Shown: positions 14,935 through 22,279, numbered from the stretch's first letter. The stretch is DNA of 34,115 nt from an uncultured Bacteroidota bacterium (GCA_937920105.1 CALETH010000097.1:1-34115), one strand, 5' to 3'. Numbers and translations are program-made. Notes: a model not told the origin generated them from the sequence alone.

Positions 14935-16224
14935 ATGAGTATAAAAAATCATCATCTCTATTATCAGCAAGATTTACGAGTCCCACTCACTTCACTATCA
15001 ATAGTGTTTCGTGGTGCAGGTGAACAGCAAGAAACAGAATCTTACGCCGGACTTTCTCGTATCACAGCAAAAATGTTATTGCGTGGAACTACAACAATGA
15101 ATCGAGAAACCATTCAGCAGCAATTTGCATTATTGGGAGCAGAAATTAATGCATCGGTCACGGAAACAGATTTTATTATTACCACTTCTTGTTTCAGTAA
15201 AAATAGTGAAGAAGTATTATTTTTTTTGTGGAAAATTTTTGATGAAATAAATTTTCCAGAAAACGAAATAGAACTTGTCAAAAAACAAGAACTCAATCGA
15301 TTAGAAGCAACACTGCAAGATGCTGAAAATGTTTTACGATATGCAAAACGGTATGTATTGTATGAAGGTTCACGTTTTGGAAAAATTGGTTCACGAAAAA
15401 GTATTCAAAAAATTACCAGAGAAGAAATTATCAATTATTTTCAAAAAGTACTTTCAGCAAACATTACGTATGCAACAGCAATTTCTAATCTTGCACAAGG
15501 TGAAATTGCAAAACTTCTTCAGCCATTTTTTGCTCAACGAAAAACAAATGGATTTGTATTACAACCGGAAATTCCATTTCGCAAAGCAAAAGGAGTAGAA
15601 GCATTCATCATTCACTCACCCAATGCAACCAATGATAGATTGCTGTGGTCTCATAAAGGAATTACCGCTACCGATGAACGACGTTTTGCACTTTCACTTA
15701 TTATTGATGCACTCGGAAGTTTTGAGGGCTTTTTGTTTGATGAACTCCGCAATAAAAATGGATGGTGTTATGGAGTATATGCTTTTACTACTCCTGCAAC
15801 AACACGTCCGGGAAATATTACTTATTATGCAGACCCTTCAGATGAAACATCAGAACATCTTATCCCGGCATTATATCATCATCTCCAAACATTTTCGCAG
15901 GAAAAAAGTTTTATAGAAAAACTACAAGTACGAAATAGCACCTTCAAAAATAGATATCCATATCAATTAGATTTGAAATATAAATTACTAAGTGAAATCA
16001 ATCTTGATAAATACGGTATTCCGATTATTGATAAAAAAACATACTGTGAAAAAATTGATAATGTAAGATTGGAAAAAGCCAATAGTATTATTCAAGAAAT
16101 TTTTGATAGTAATAATATAACAATGGTTTTTTATGGTGATTCAGAACGTATTCAAAATATTCTCAAAAAAATAAATCCAGAATTACCAATAACACTTTTT
16201 ACAAAAGAAGAATTAGTACAATAA
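14935..16224 (+). CDS. M16B peptidase-like protein, non-catalytic partner
   Basis: This 429-residue protein has the same two-domain M16B fold as the upstream gene. The region that should hold H-x-x-E-H reads YAGLSRITAKMLLRGT, so zinc cannot be bound in the usual way. The R/Y pair common in inactive partners is plausible in the C-terminal half (FLFDELRNKNGWCYGVYAF, ~265-285). It probably supplies part of the substrate chamber for the catalytic subunit. No signal peptide. The stop is six bases before the nitroreductase ATG, so those two genes are co-transcribed. Confidence 0.88.
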   Translation: MSIKNHHLYYQQDLRVPLTSLSIVFRGAGEQQETESYAGLSRITAKMLLRGTTTMNRETIQQQFALLGAEINASVTETDFIITTSCFSKNSEEVLFFLWKIFDEINFPENEIELVKKQELNRLEATLQDAENVLRYAKRYVLYEGSRFGKIGSRKSIQKITREEIINYFQKVLSANITYATAISNLAQGEIAKLLQPFFAQRKTNGFVLQPEIPFRKAKGVEAFIIHSPNATNDRLLWSHKGITATDERRFALSLIIDALGSFEGFLFDELRNKNGWCYGVYAFTTPATTRPGNITYYADPSDETSEHLIPALYHHLQTFSQEKSFIEKLQVRNSTFKNRYPYQLDLKYKLLSEINLDKYGIPIIDKKTYCEKIDNVRLEKANSIIQEIFDSNNITMVFYGDSERIQNILKKINPELPITLFTKEELVQ

Positions 16225-16230
16225 AAAACA

Positions 16231-16821
16231 ATGAACAATTCATTTCCATTACATCCCTTATTACAACAACGCCGCAGTATTTTTGCATTTTCTTCTACAC
16301 CAGTAGAGCAAGAAAAAATCATCAGCATATTAGAAGCAGCCAGATGGTCTCCATCTTCATTTAATGAACAACCATGGCATTACATCCTTGCAACAAAAGA
16401 AATGAAAAAAGAATATGATATTCTTCTTCAAATTGTTAATGAAAGCAATGCACAATGGGTGCAAAACGCTCCAGTAATAATTCTTTCAGTAACAAAACTT
16501 ATTTTTGACCGGAATGGAAAACCTAATCGTTATGCATTTCATGATGTAGGGATTGCTTTTGCAAACATGACCCTGCAAGCAGTCTCTTTAGGTTTATCTA
16601 TTCATCCCATGGGAGGATTTGATAAAGAAAAATCTTGTGAACTATTAAAAATCCCCGAAGGATATGAACCAGTAAGTGTTATTGCACTTGGTTATCAAGG
16701 AGATGAAAAAATGCTTTCCGAAGAAATACAGCAAAAAGACCAAAAACCAAGAGAGAGAAAAAAATTACAAGAATTTGTATATTCAAAAGAATGGGGAATA
16801 CCATCTCCAATAATCTTATGA
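16231..16821 (+). CDS. Nitroreductase family FMN oxidoreductase
   Basis: This 196-residue, normal-length flavoprotein of the nitroreductase family reduces nitro or quinone compounds, or a related physiological substrate, with NAD(P)H. RRSIFAFSSTPV (~13-24) supplies the FMN phosphate-binding arginines. AARWSPSSFNEQPWHYILA (~46-64) is the FMN/dimer signature. GFDKEKSCELLKIPEGYEPVSVIALGYQGD near the C-terminus is the second conserved block. It follows the inactive M16 gene after six bases. Substrate not predictable. Confidence 0.9.
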   Translation: MNNSFPLHPLLQQRRSIFAFSSTPVEQEKIISILEAARWSPSSFNEQPWHYILATKEMKKEYDILLQIVNESNAQWVQNAPVIILSVTKLIFDRNGKPNRYAFHDVGIAFANMTLQAVSLGLSIHPMGGFDKEKSCELLKIPEGYEPVSVIALGYQGDEKMLSEEIQQKDQKPRERKKLQEFVYSKEWGIPSPIIL

Positions 16822-16961
16822 AGTTTTGTCTATAAAAAGTGAAATTTTATTTCAACAATAAAAACAATTCTAATATTTATTTAACTTATTGTCATTAAAA
16901 AATTAGGGGAAGCCGAAAACCTTAAAGAGTAGGCAAAACATCTATTATTAAAGGGTATTTT

Positions 16962-17558
16962 ATGAAACACATAAAAGTTTTGTTTTTCGTTGTTGCATTT
17001 GTAGCTACCGCATTTTCTAATCAATCTAATTGGAAAATAGATGCCGTACATAGCAGCGTACAGTTTTCTGTAAGTCACATGGTAATTTCTGAAGTTACAG
17101 GAACATTTAATCAATTTGATGGAACAGTTTTTGCTTCAAATGAAGATTTTTCTGATGCAAAAATTGAAGTAACTATTCAAGCAAAAAGTGTAGATACACA
17201 AAACGAAGGACGTGATAAACACTTACAAAATACAGATTTTTTTGATGTGGAAAAATTTCCTACTATTACCTTTAAAAGCAAATCAATCGAAAAAGCAGAA
17301 GGAAAAAACATGTATAAAATTACTGGTGATTTGACCATGAAAGGAATTACGAAACAAGTAGTACTAGATGCAAAATACAATGGTACCATAAAAGATATGA
17401 AAGGGAATTTAAAAGCCGGTTTCAAAGCAACCACTACTATCAATCGTATGGATTATGGTGTAAATTGGAGTAAATCTTTAGATGCCGGTGGTTTAGTTGT
17501 TGGAGAAACAGTAGACATCACTCTTAATATTGAGTTAGATAAACAAACACAAAAATAA
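16962..17558 (+). CDS. YceI family periplasmic protein
   Basis: This 198-residue exported lipid-binding protein of the YceI family has a signal peptide at residues 1-19 (MKHIKVLFFVVAFVATAFS). The lipocalin-like barrel starts WKIDAVHSSVQFSVSHMVIS and continues with GRDKHLQNTDFFDVEKFPTI, ITGDLTMKGITKQVVLDA and INRMDYGVNW, all typical of the family. YceI barrels bind isoprenoid chains such as polyprenyl quinone precursors. The physiological role is unclear; it may be linked to acid or base stress as in E. coli. GGG about seven bases before the ATG serves as a weak ribosome site. Confidence 0.93.
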   Translation: MKHIKVLFFVVAFVATAFSNQSNWKIDAVHSSVQFSVSHMVISEVTGTFNQFDGTVFASNEDFSDAKIEVTIQAKSVDTQNEGRDKHLQNTDFFDVEKFPTITFKSKSIEKAEGKNMYKITGDLTMKGITKQVVLDAKYNGTIKDMKGNLKAGFKATTTINRMDYGVNWSKSLDAGGLVVGETVDITLNIELDKQTQK

Positions 17559-17582
17559 TTTTGACTTGTGTTATTCAAGTAA

Positions 17583-17613
17583 GTCCTCACAGGTTTTAGA
17601 AATCTGTGAGGAC
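17583..17613. repeat. GTCCTCACAG hairpin repeat
   Basis: GTCCTCACAG and CTGTGAGGAC form a perfect 10-bp stem around an 11-base loop, ending 10 bases before the pdxH ATG. It could act as a YceI terminator or a 5' UTR structure. The form matches other dispersed palindromes in this window. Confidence 0.65.
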
Positions 17614-17623
17614 AAACATTAAT

Positions 17624-18271
17624 ATGAAAAAACAACTCTCTCTTTCTACATTGCGAAATGAATATTCTTTAATGGAATTAAATGAACAAGAAATTCATAA
17701 AAATCCCATTAAACAATTTCATGAATGGATGGAACAAGCACTCACAGCAAAAATCCATGAACCCACTGCAATGACCTTAGCAACAGTTTCTCCTAAAGGA
17801 AAACCATCTGCACGTATAGTTCTTTTAAAAGAATTTTCTCCTGCAGGTTTTGTATTTTTCACCAATTACAAAAGTAAAAAAGGAACAGAAATTTTAGAAA
17901 ATCCAAATGTCGCATTATTATTTCATTGGATAGAATTGGAGCGGCAAGTACGTATAGAAGGAAAAGTTAAAAAAATTTCTCGTGAAGAATCATTACTCTA
18001 TTTTCACAGCCGTCCACGAGGAAGTCAATTAGGAGCATTAGTTTCGCAGCAAAGTTCAATTATTCATGGAAGAAAAGAATTAGAAAATACGCTTTCAGAG
18101 TTAGAAGAAAAATATAAAGGAAAACCAATCCCATTACCCCCATATTGGGGCGGATATTGTGTGAAGCCACTCTATATAGAGTTTTGGCAAGGACGTAAAA
18201 ATCGTCTTCATGATAGAATTGCCTACACAAAAAAGAACAATAATTGGAAAATTCAACGGCTTTCCCCATAA
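17624..18271 (+). CDS. pdxH: Pyridoxamine 5'-phosphate oxidase
   Basis: This 215-residue FMN enzyme oxidises pyridoxamine- or pyridoxine-5'-phosphate to pyridoxal phosphate. The ATG at 17624 is chosen. The in-frame GTG at 17606 lies inside a palindromic repeat and would make an untypical N-terminus. Conserved parts are SARIVLLKEF (FMN binding), FFTNYKSKKGTEI, RQVRIEGKVKKIS, FHSRPRGSQLGA, and the C-terminal signature WQGRKNRLHDR...WKIQRLSP. Length matches E. coli PdxH (218). It supplies PLP, which the tyrosine phenol-lyase at 27.3 kb needs. It is followed at once by the promoter of a putative small RNA. Confidence 0.95.
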   Translation: MKKQLSLSTLRNEYSLMELNEQEIHKNPIKQFHEWMEQALTAKIHEPTAMTLATVSPKGKPSARIVLLKEFSPAGFVFFTNYKSKKGTEILENPNVALLFHWIELERQVRIEGKVKKISREESLLYFHSRPRGSQLGALVSQQSSIIHGRKELENTLSELEEKYKGKPIPLPPYWGGYCVKPLYIEFWQGRKNRLHDRIAYTKKNNNWKIQRLSP

Positions 18272-18275
18272 AATA

Positions 18276-18304
18276 TTGACAAAATCAAAAAAAAACTTTA
18301 TATT
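18276..18304 (+). promoter_or_regulatory. Sigma-70-type promoter of putative small RNA 1
   Basis: TTGACA at 18276-18281 and TATATT at 18299-18304 are separated by exactly 17 bases. It begins four bases after the pdxH stop. The predicted start is near 18311. Confidence 0.7.
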
Positions 18305-18310
18305 GAGGTA

Positions 18311-18390
18311 TGGTTATGCAATTTTTCCTCCTTTAATTGCATAATTTGTTTGAATAAAGCCTGATGTCTCGCAAGAGCATCAGGTTTTTT
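18311..18390 (+). ncRNA. Putative small RNA 1 with anti-Shine-Dalgarno loop
   Basis: This predicted RNA of about 80 nt lies between a perfect promoter and a terminator. Hairpin 1 is a 10-bp perfect stem, TTATGCAATT (18314-18323) with AATTGCATAA (18335-18344). Its 11-base loop TTTCCTCCTTT includes CCTCCTTT, the anti-Shine-Dalgarno sequence at the 3' end of bacterial 16S rRNA. The second hairpin is the terminator, CCTGATG(T)CTC-GCAA-GAGCATCAGG, followed by T6. No ORF of note. No known family was recognised. It could bind AGGAGG-type ribosome sites. Confidence 0.55.
18360..18390 (+). terminator. Terminator of putative small RNA 1
   Basis: CCTGATG and CATCAGG form the outer stem. An inner CTC/GAG pair closes a GCAA tetraloop, followed by TTTTTTATTTTTT. 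Confidence 0.85.
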
Positions 18391-18426
18391 ATTTTTTCAG
18401 CATTCTTTCTTTTTTAATTATAGAAG

Positions 18427-18455
18427 TTGCATGTAAAAGAAAAATTTTTTATCAT
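18427..18455 (+). promoter_or_regulatory. Sigma-70-type promoter of putative small RNA 2
   Basis: TTGCAT at 18427-18432 and TATCAT at 18450-18455, with 17-base spacing. Predicted start near 18462. Confidence 0.55.
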
Positions 18456-18461
18456 TTATGC

Positions 18462-18534
18462 GTAAGGACTCCCTTGAAATAGTGAGGGTAATGATTGACC
18501 TGATGTCTTAGAGGTAGGACATCAGGTTTTTTTT
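18462..18534 (+). ncRNA. Putative small RNA 2
   Basis: This predicted RNA of about 70 nt follows the promoter at 18427-18455. The 5' part has a modest hairpin, CCCTTG/TGAGGG with two G-U pairs. It then enters a terminator, CCTGATGTC-TTAGAGGTAG-GACATCAGG, followed by T8. The terminator stem repeats the CCTGATG/CATCAGG of small RNA 1, so the two units may be a duplication. No ORF or known family seen. Confidence 0.45.
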
Positions 18535-18536
18535 GT
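18501..18536 (+). terminator. Terminator of putative small RNA 2
   Basis: CCTGATGTC and GACATCAGG form a 9-bp perfect stem with a 10-base loop, then TTTTTTTT. It lies just ahead of the DUF3098-like gene. Confidence 0.85.
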
Positions 18537-18564
18537 AAAAAAAATATTCAATAGGAAATTTTTT

Positions 18565-18828
18565 ATGAATCCCAAAGAAAAAAAATCTCAAAAAAAGAAA
18601 AAAATAGAAGTTGGATTATCACTGGAAAAGATAAATTACCAAATTCTTATAGTAGGAATAATTGTTATCATTGCAGGATATATTGCACTTGCTCAAAAAC
18701 CGTGGGATGGATTTTTTGCGCTTACCATTGCACCAATTCTTTTGGTAGTAGGATATTGTGTGATTATTCCTTTTGGAATCATCTATAAAAAGAAAAAAAA
18801 TAGCGACACTATTTCCAACGCACAGTAA
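18565..18828 (+). CDS. Small two-helix membrane protein, DUF3098-like
   Basis: This 87-residue protein has a Lys-rich N-terminus (about residues 1-16) and two transmembrane helices at about 27-43 (ILIVGIIVIIAGYIALA) and 52-73 (FALTIAPILLVVGYCVIIPFGI), joined by a short QKPWDG turn. Length, topology and the NYQILIVGIIVIIAGY start fit the DUF3098 family of Bacteroidota. In many of those genomes it lies near cell division or envelope genes. It ends five bases before the tgt GTG start, so the two are co-transcribed. Function unknown. Confidence 0.75.
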   Translation: MNPKEKKSQKKKKIEVGLSLEKINYQILIVGIIVIIAGYIALAQKPWDGFFALTIAPILLVVGYCVIIPFGIIYKKKKNSDTISNAQ

Positions 18829-18833
18829 TTGCA

Positions 18834-19946
18834 GTGAAATTTTCTCTTCTTCATACAGATAACACTGCACGTGCTGGAATTATAGAAACTGCTCACGGAA
18901 AAATCGAAACACCAATCTTTATGCCTGTGGGAACGCAGGGAACAGTAAAAGCCGTAGAACAAAGAGAACTGCAAGAAATCGGTGCACAAATAATTCTTGG
19001 AAACACCTATCACTTATATTTACAACCCGGTTTAGAAATTTTATCGTCGTTCGGTGGGCTTCACAAATTTATGAATTGGGATAAACCAATTCTTACTGAT
19101 AGTGGAGGGTACCAAGTTTTCAGTCTTTCAGATTTGCGAAAAATTTCCGATGAAGGCGTACATTTCAAATCACACAGAGATGGTTCGTTGCATTTTTTTA
19201 CACCGGAAAAAGTTATAGAAATCCAAAAAATTATCGGTTCGGATATTATGATGGTGTTGGATGAATGCACACCATATCCTTGCGAAAAAGAATACGCAAA
19301 AAAATCCAACCAACTTACTATAGAGTGGGCAAAAAGATGTCAGCAATATCATAAAAAACACCCAGCATTGTATGGACATTCTCAAACATTGTTTGCTATA
19401 GTTCAAGGAAGTGTTTATAAAGATATTCGTACAGAAAGTGCAAACGCTCTTGTAGATTTAGATTTTGAGGGCTATGCCATTGGTGGATTAGCGGTTGGCG
19501 AGCCGAAAGAAATTTTGTATGATATAACACAACATTGCACAGAAAAACTTCCTAAAGAAAAACCACGATACTTAATGGGAGTTGGAACACCAGAAAATTT
19601 ATTAGAAAGCATCGAACGCGGTGTTGATATGTTTGATTGTGTCATGCCAACACGCAACGGAAGGAATGGGATGTTTTTCACACGAAAAGGAAAAGTCAAT
19701 ATCAAAAATGCTCAATATAAACAAGAGCAAAATCCTATAGATGAAGAATGTGAATGTTATACTTGCAAAAATTTTTCACGAGGATATTTGAGACATCTTT
19801 TTCAAGCAAAAGAAATTTTGGGATTACAATTAGCATCAATACATAATCTTGCATTTTATTTGTGGCTTGTAAAAGAAGCAAGAAAGAATATTCTTGCTGA
19901 TACATTTCCACAATGGAAAAAAGAAATACTTATTCACATTACATAA
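18834..19946 (+). CDS. tgt: tRNA-guanine transglycosylase
   Basis: This 370-residue enzyme exchanges guanine-34 for preQ1 in tRNAs with GUN anticodons, in the queuosine pathway. The tRNA-His(GTG) in this window is a likely substrate. It starts at GTG 18834, five bases after the preceding stop. LTDSGGYQVFSLSDLRKI holds the general-base Asp. DCVMPTRNGRNGMFFT holds the nucleophile Asp. The zinc site is CECYTCKNFSRGYLRHLFQAKE...SIHN (three Cys plus His). It is full length with all catalytic parts. Confidence 0.97.
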   Translation: MKFSLLHTDNTARAGIIETAHGKIETPIFMPVGTQGTVKAVEQRELQEIGAQIILGNTYHLYLQPGLEILSSFGGLHKFMNWDKPILTDSGGYQVFSLSDLRKISDEGVHFKSHRDGSLHFFTPEKVIEIQKIIGSDIMMVLDECTPYPCEKEYAKKSNQLTIEWAKRCQQYHKKHPALYGHSQTLFAIVQGSVYKDIRTESANALVDLDFEGYAIGGLAVGEPKEILYDITQHCTEKLPKEKPRYLMGVGTPENLLESIERGVDMFDCVMPTRNGRNGMFFTRKGKVNIKNAQYKQEQNPIDEECECYTCKNFSRGYLRHLFQAKEILGLQLASIHNLAFYLWLVKEARKNILADTFPQWKKEILIHIT

Positions 19947-19961
19947 TTATTAGGAGAAACA

Positions 19962-20294
19962 ATGAAATCAATTATCATCGCAATGGCACCAGCACAACAA
20001 GGACAAGGTGGAGGTGAAATTTATAGCACAGTATTAATGTTCGGAATCATCATAGCAATATTTTATTTTATGATAGTACGTCCACAGCAAAAAAAGCAAA
20101 AAGAACGACAAGCAATGTTAGACGCTGTTAAAAAAGGAGATAAAGTTATTACTGCTGGCGGTATTCACGGAACAGTAGTTGGATTAGAAGAAAAAAATGT
20201 TCTTGTAGAAATTGCTGATAATGTAAAAGTAAAGGTAGAAAAAAGCCATCTTACAGTGATGAATGCAAAACCAGAAGCAATAAAAGAAAAATAA
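19962..20294 (+). CDS. yajC: Preprotein translocase subunit YajC
   Basis: This 110-residue membrane accessory of the Sec translocon has a single transmembrane helix at about residues 23-39 (TVLMFGIIIAIFYFMIV). The family signature RPQQKKQKERQAMLDAVKKGDKVITAGGIHGTVV follows directly. TTAGGAGAAACA precedes the ATG, a clear ribosome site. It lies 15 bases after tgt, the tgt-yajC order seen in many bacteria, and so is probably in one operon with it. A terminator follows. Confidence 0.96.
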   Translation: MKSIIIAMAPAQQGQGGGEIYSTVLMFGIIIAIFYFMIVRPQQKKQKERQAMLDAVKKGDKVITAGGIHGTVVGLEEKNVLVEIADNVKVKVEKSHLTVMNAKPEAIKEK

Positions 20295-20348
20295 AAAATG
20301 CTTGCATCTTCATTATATTTACTATAAATTTTTAAAGAAAAATTTTAT

Positions 20349-20386
20349 AGCCATTGTCTGAAAAAAAGACTTTGGCTTTTATTTTT
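20349..20386 (+). terminator. Terminator after yajC
   Basis: AGCCA..GTCT and AGAC..TGGCT form an interrupted stem, followed by TTTTATTTTT. Confidence 0.7.
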
Positions 20387-20403
20387 GTAGAAAGTTAAAA
20401 TAG

Positions 20404-20460
20404 CCCATCCTTTAGGATGGGGAGAAAAGTTCACACCTCATTGATTGGACTTTAGTCCAA
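20404..20460. repeat. TTTA-loop double-hairpin repeat, copy 2
   Basis: CCCATCC-TTTA-GGATGGG, then GGAGAAAA and ~20 bases, then TTGGACTTTAGTCCAA. The architecture is the same as 3591-3649, with a different first stem but a near-identical second hairpin. It lies between the yajC terminator and greA. Confidence 0.75.
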
Positions 20461-20486
20461 AATTATTATTAAGGATAGAAAAGAAT

Positions 20487-20969
20487 ATGAGTGATACCAA
20501 CAACATCGTTTACTTAACTCGCGAACGTTACATGGAAATAGAAAATGAATTGCGAGATTTAAAATTAAACGGACGTGCTGAAATGGCAGCAAAAATTGCA
20601 GAAGCACGTGGACATGGTGATTTAAGCGAAAATGCAGAATATGATGCTGCAAAAGAAGCCCAACAGCATTTGGAATATAAAATTAGTAAATTAGAAACTA
20701 CGCTTTCACGTTCTCGCGTGATAGAAAGTAAAGATTTACCCAATGATAAGGTGTATATTCTTTCTGTAGTAAAATTAAAAAATCTCAAAATTAATAAATC
20801 AGTAAAGTACACACTTGTTTCTCCGGAAGAAGCAAATTTTGAAGAAGATAAAATTTCCGTAACATCACCAATTGGGAAAAGTTTGATGGGAAAAGTTGTG
20901 GGAGATGTTATAGAAGTAAAAGCACCTGCAGGAATTATTAAATACGAAATTTTAGAAATTAATCGTTAA
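20487..20969 (+). CDS. greA: Transcription elongation factor GreA
   Basis: This 160-residue factor rescues backtracked RNA polymerase by stimulating transcript cleavage. The ATG at 20487 is chosen over the upstream TTG at 20445. AAGGA stands about eleven bases ahead, and the length then matches GreA (158 in E. coli). The N-terminal coiled coil has AEARGHGDLSENAEYDAAKEAQ with the acidic tip residues. The C-terminal FKBP-like domain has VTSPIGKSLMGKVVGDVIEV. Complete and canonical. Confidence 0.97.
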   Translation: MSDTNNIVYLTRERYMEIENELRDLKLNGRAEMAAKIAEARGHGDLSENAEYDAAKEAQQHLEYKISKLETTLSRSRVIESKDLPNDKVYILSVVKLKNLKINKSVKYTLVSPEEANFEEDKISVTSPIGKSLMGKVVGDVIEVKAPAGIIKYEILEINR

Positions 20970-20970
20970 A

Positions 20971-20996
20971 GTTGATTGAGCGCAGCCGAAATCAAC
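20971..20996. repeat. GTTGATT hairpin with GCGC-rich loop
   Basis: GTTGATT and AATCAAC pair around a 12-base GC-rich loop (GAGCGCAGCCGA) directly after greA. No U-tract follows. It resembles short dispersed palindromes found in related genomes. Confidence 0.5.
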
Positions 20997-21039
20997 ATTG
21001 AGAAATTTATTATTCACAATTATCTAGAAGGAAAAAACT

Positions 21040-21381
21040 ATGTTCACATTTCTTGTTATTCTCGAAATCATCATCAGCATATTGCTGATTCTTATCATTT
21101 TGATTCAAAATAAAGGTTCAGGGCTTTCTGCAAGTTTTGGTGGAAGCGGAATTGGTTCTATGTTAGGAGTGCGACAAGCATCGGATTTTTTAACAAAAGG
21201 AACTGCCTATCTTGCTACTGCCTTTATAATTTTAGCAGTGGTAATTAATATGTTTTTCTTACCCAATAAAACAAAAAGTGGTGAAAGTGTAATGCAAAAT
21301 GGCGCACCAGCACAATCTCAGCCAGCAACGATTCCACCAGCACAAGTTCCACAACAACAGCCAACACAAAATCCGCAATAA
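21040..21381 (+). CDS. secG: Preprotein translocase subunit SecG
   Basis: This 113-residue subunit of SecYEG has two transmembrane helices (about residues 3-22 and 55-76) with the conserved loop LIQNKGSGLSASFGGSG...GVRQASDFLTKGT between them. The last ~35 residues are a Pro/Gln/Ala-rich disordered tail, common in SecG of this phylum. AGAAGG precedes the ATG. A long hairpin with T-rich tail follows the stop. It is near yajC but separated from it by greA and a terminator. Confidence 0.96.
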   Translation: MFTFLVILEIIISILLILIILIQNKGSGLSASFGGSGIGSMLGVRQASDFLTKGTAYLATAFIILAVVINMFFLPNKTKSGESVMQNGAPAQSQPATIPPAQVPQQQPTQNPQ

Positions 21382-21393
21382 ATTTTTGAGTTA

Positions 21394-21440
21394 GACTTGT
21401 CAAGTTTTAAAAAACTTGACAAGTCATCCCTTTTTATTTT
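21394..21440 (+). terminator. Long AT-rich hairpin after secG (repeat family, terminator)
   Basis: GACTTGTCAAGTTTT and AAAACTTGACAAGTC pair over about 14 bp, followed by ATCCCTTTTTATTTT. A related element with TTGTCAA/TTGACAA ends lies at 21573-21616, on the other side of tRNA-Lys. Confidence 0.75.
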
Positions 21441-21447
21441 AGAAATT

Positions 21448-21520
21448 GCATCCATGGCTCAATTGGTAGAGCAACTGACTCTTAATCAGTGGGTTGAAGG
21501 TTCGAGTCCTTCTGGGTGCA
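21448..21520 (+). tRNA. tRNA-Lys (CTT)
   Basis: The acceptor stem GCATCCA/TGGGTGC contains one G-T pair and is followed by discriminator A. The D arm is GGCTCAATTGGTAGAGC. The anticodon loop CTCTTAA gives anticodon CTT. The T arm is GAAGGTTCGAGTCCTTC. CCA is not encoded. A terminator follows at 21539. Confidence 0.95.
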
Positions 21521-21538
21521 CGGAAGTATAAAAATTTT

Positions 21539-21563
21539 AAGCCCCAATTACTGGGGCTTTTTT
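21539..21563 (+). terminator. Terminator after tRNA-Lys
   Basis: AAGCCCC-AATTACT-GGGGCTT stem followed by TTTTT. Confidence 0.85.
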
Positions 21564-21572
21564 GTAATTTTT

Positions 21573-21616
21573 AGATTTGTCAATCCGCCACAGCGGATTG
21601 AAAACTTGACAAATCT
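21573..21616. repeat. Nested palindromic repeat between tRNA-Lys and nth
   Basis: The outer arms are AGATTTGTCAA and TTGACAAATCT. Inside is a second hairpin CAATCCGC-CACA-GCGGATTG. The outer arms match the hairpin after secG in core sequence (TTGTCAA/TTGACAA). Confidence 0.7.
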
Positions 21617-21628
21617 TGGACGACATCA

Positions 21629-22279
21629 ATGAAAAAAGAAAACCTACCTCAACACGCAAAAACTATTCTCAAAATTCTTCGCAAAGAATTTCCCGAAGCA
21701 GCAACAGCACTGCATTATTCCAATCCATTACAATTATTGGTAGCAGTAATTCTTTCTGCACAATGTACTGATGTACGAGTAAATCTCGTAACACCAAATT
21801 TATTTAAGAAATATAAAACTGCACAAGATTTTAGTAATGCAAATATTTCCGAATTAGAAGAACTTATTCGTTCTACGGGATTTTATAAAAACAAAGCAAA
21901 AAATATTATTGAATGTTGCAAAGCACTAGTAGAAAAACACAACGGAAAAATTCCACAAACAATGGAAGAATTAACTGCACTTGCCGGAGTGGGAAGAAAA
22001 ACAGCAAATTGTGTTTTAGGAGCAATCTATAATGTTGCGTACGGAGTTGTGGTGGATACTCATGTAAAAAGAATTTCTTATAGATTAGGATTAACAACAC
22101 ACACTAATCCGGAAAAAATAGAACAAGATTTAATGGAAATTCTTCCACAAAAAGAATGGTATTATTTTTCTAATGCAATAATTTTGCATGGAAGAAAAAC
22201 CTGTATTGCACGAAAACCAAAATGTGATGTGTGTGTGATGAATATGTTGTGTCCATCAAAGAGATTACAAAAGTTTTAA
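21629..22279 (+). CDS. nth: Endonuclease III
   Basis: This 216-residue DNA glycosylase/AP lyase performs base-excision repair of oxidised pyrimidines. The helix-hairpin-helix is LAGVGRKTAN, with the catalytic Lys. The catalytic Asp is in VVDTHVKRISYRLGL. The 4Fe-4S cluster is intact as C-x6-C-x2-C-x5-C (TCIARKPKCDVCVMNMLC). The length matches E. coli Nth (211). The last codons (RLQKF) and the stop are part of a 14-bp palindrome at 22263-22293. Confidence 0.97.
   Translation: MKKENLPQHAKTILKILRKEFPEAATALHYSNPLQLLVAVILSAQCTDVRVNLVTPNLFKKYKTAQDFSNANISELEELIRSTGFYKNKAKNIIECCKALVEKHNGKIPQTMEELTALAGVGRKTANCVLGAIYNVAYGVVVDTHVKRISYRLGLTTHTNPEKIEQDLMEILPQKEWYYFSNAIILHGRKTCIARKPKCDVCVMNMLCPSKRLQKF

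Noticed and set aside
16901..16940. Slightly GC-richer stretch (GGGGAAGCCG...AGTAGGC) before the YceI gene, considered as a riboswitch
   Set aside because: It matches no aptamer consensus I know (c-di-GMP, preQ1, fluoride and TPP were considered) and has only a 3-bp stem.
17606..17623. Alternative upstream GTG start for pdxH
   Set aside because: It lies within a palindromic repeat, and the ATG at 17624 gives the normal family length.
20445..20486. Alternative upstream TTG start for greA
   Set aside because: It is in the TTGGACTTTAGTCCAA hairpin. The ATG at 20487 has an AAGGA site and gives normal GreA length.
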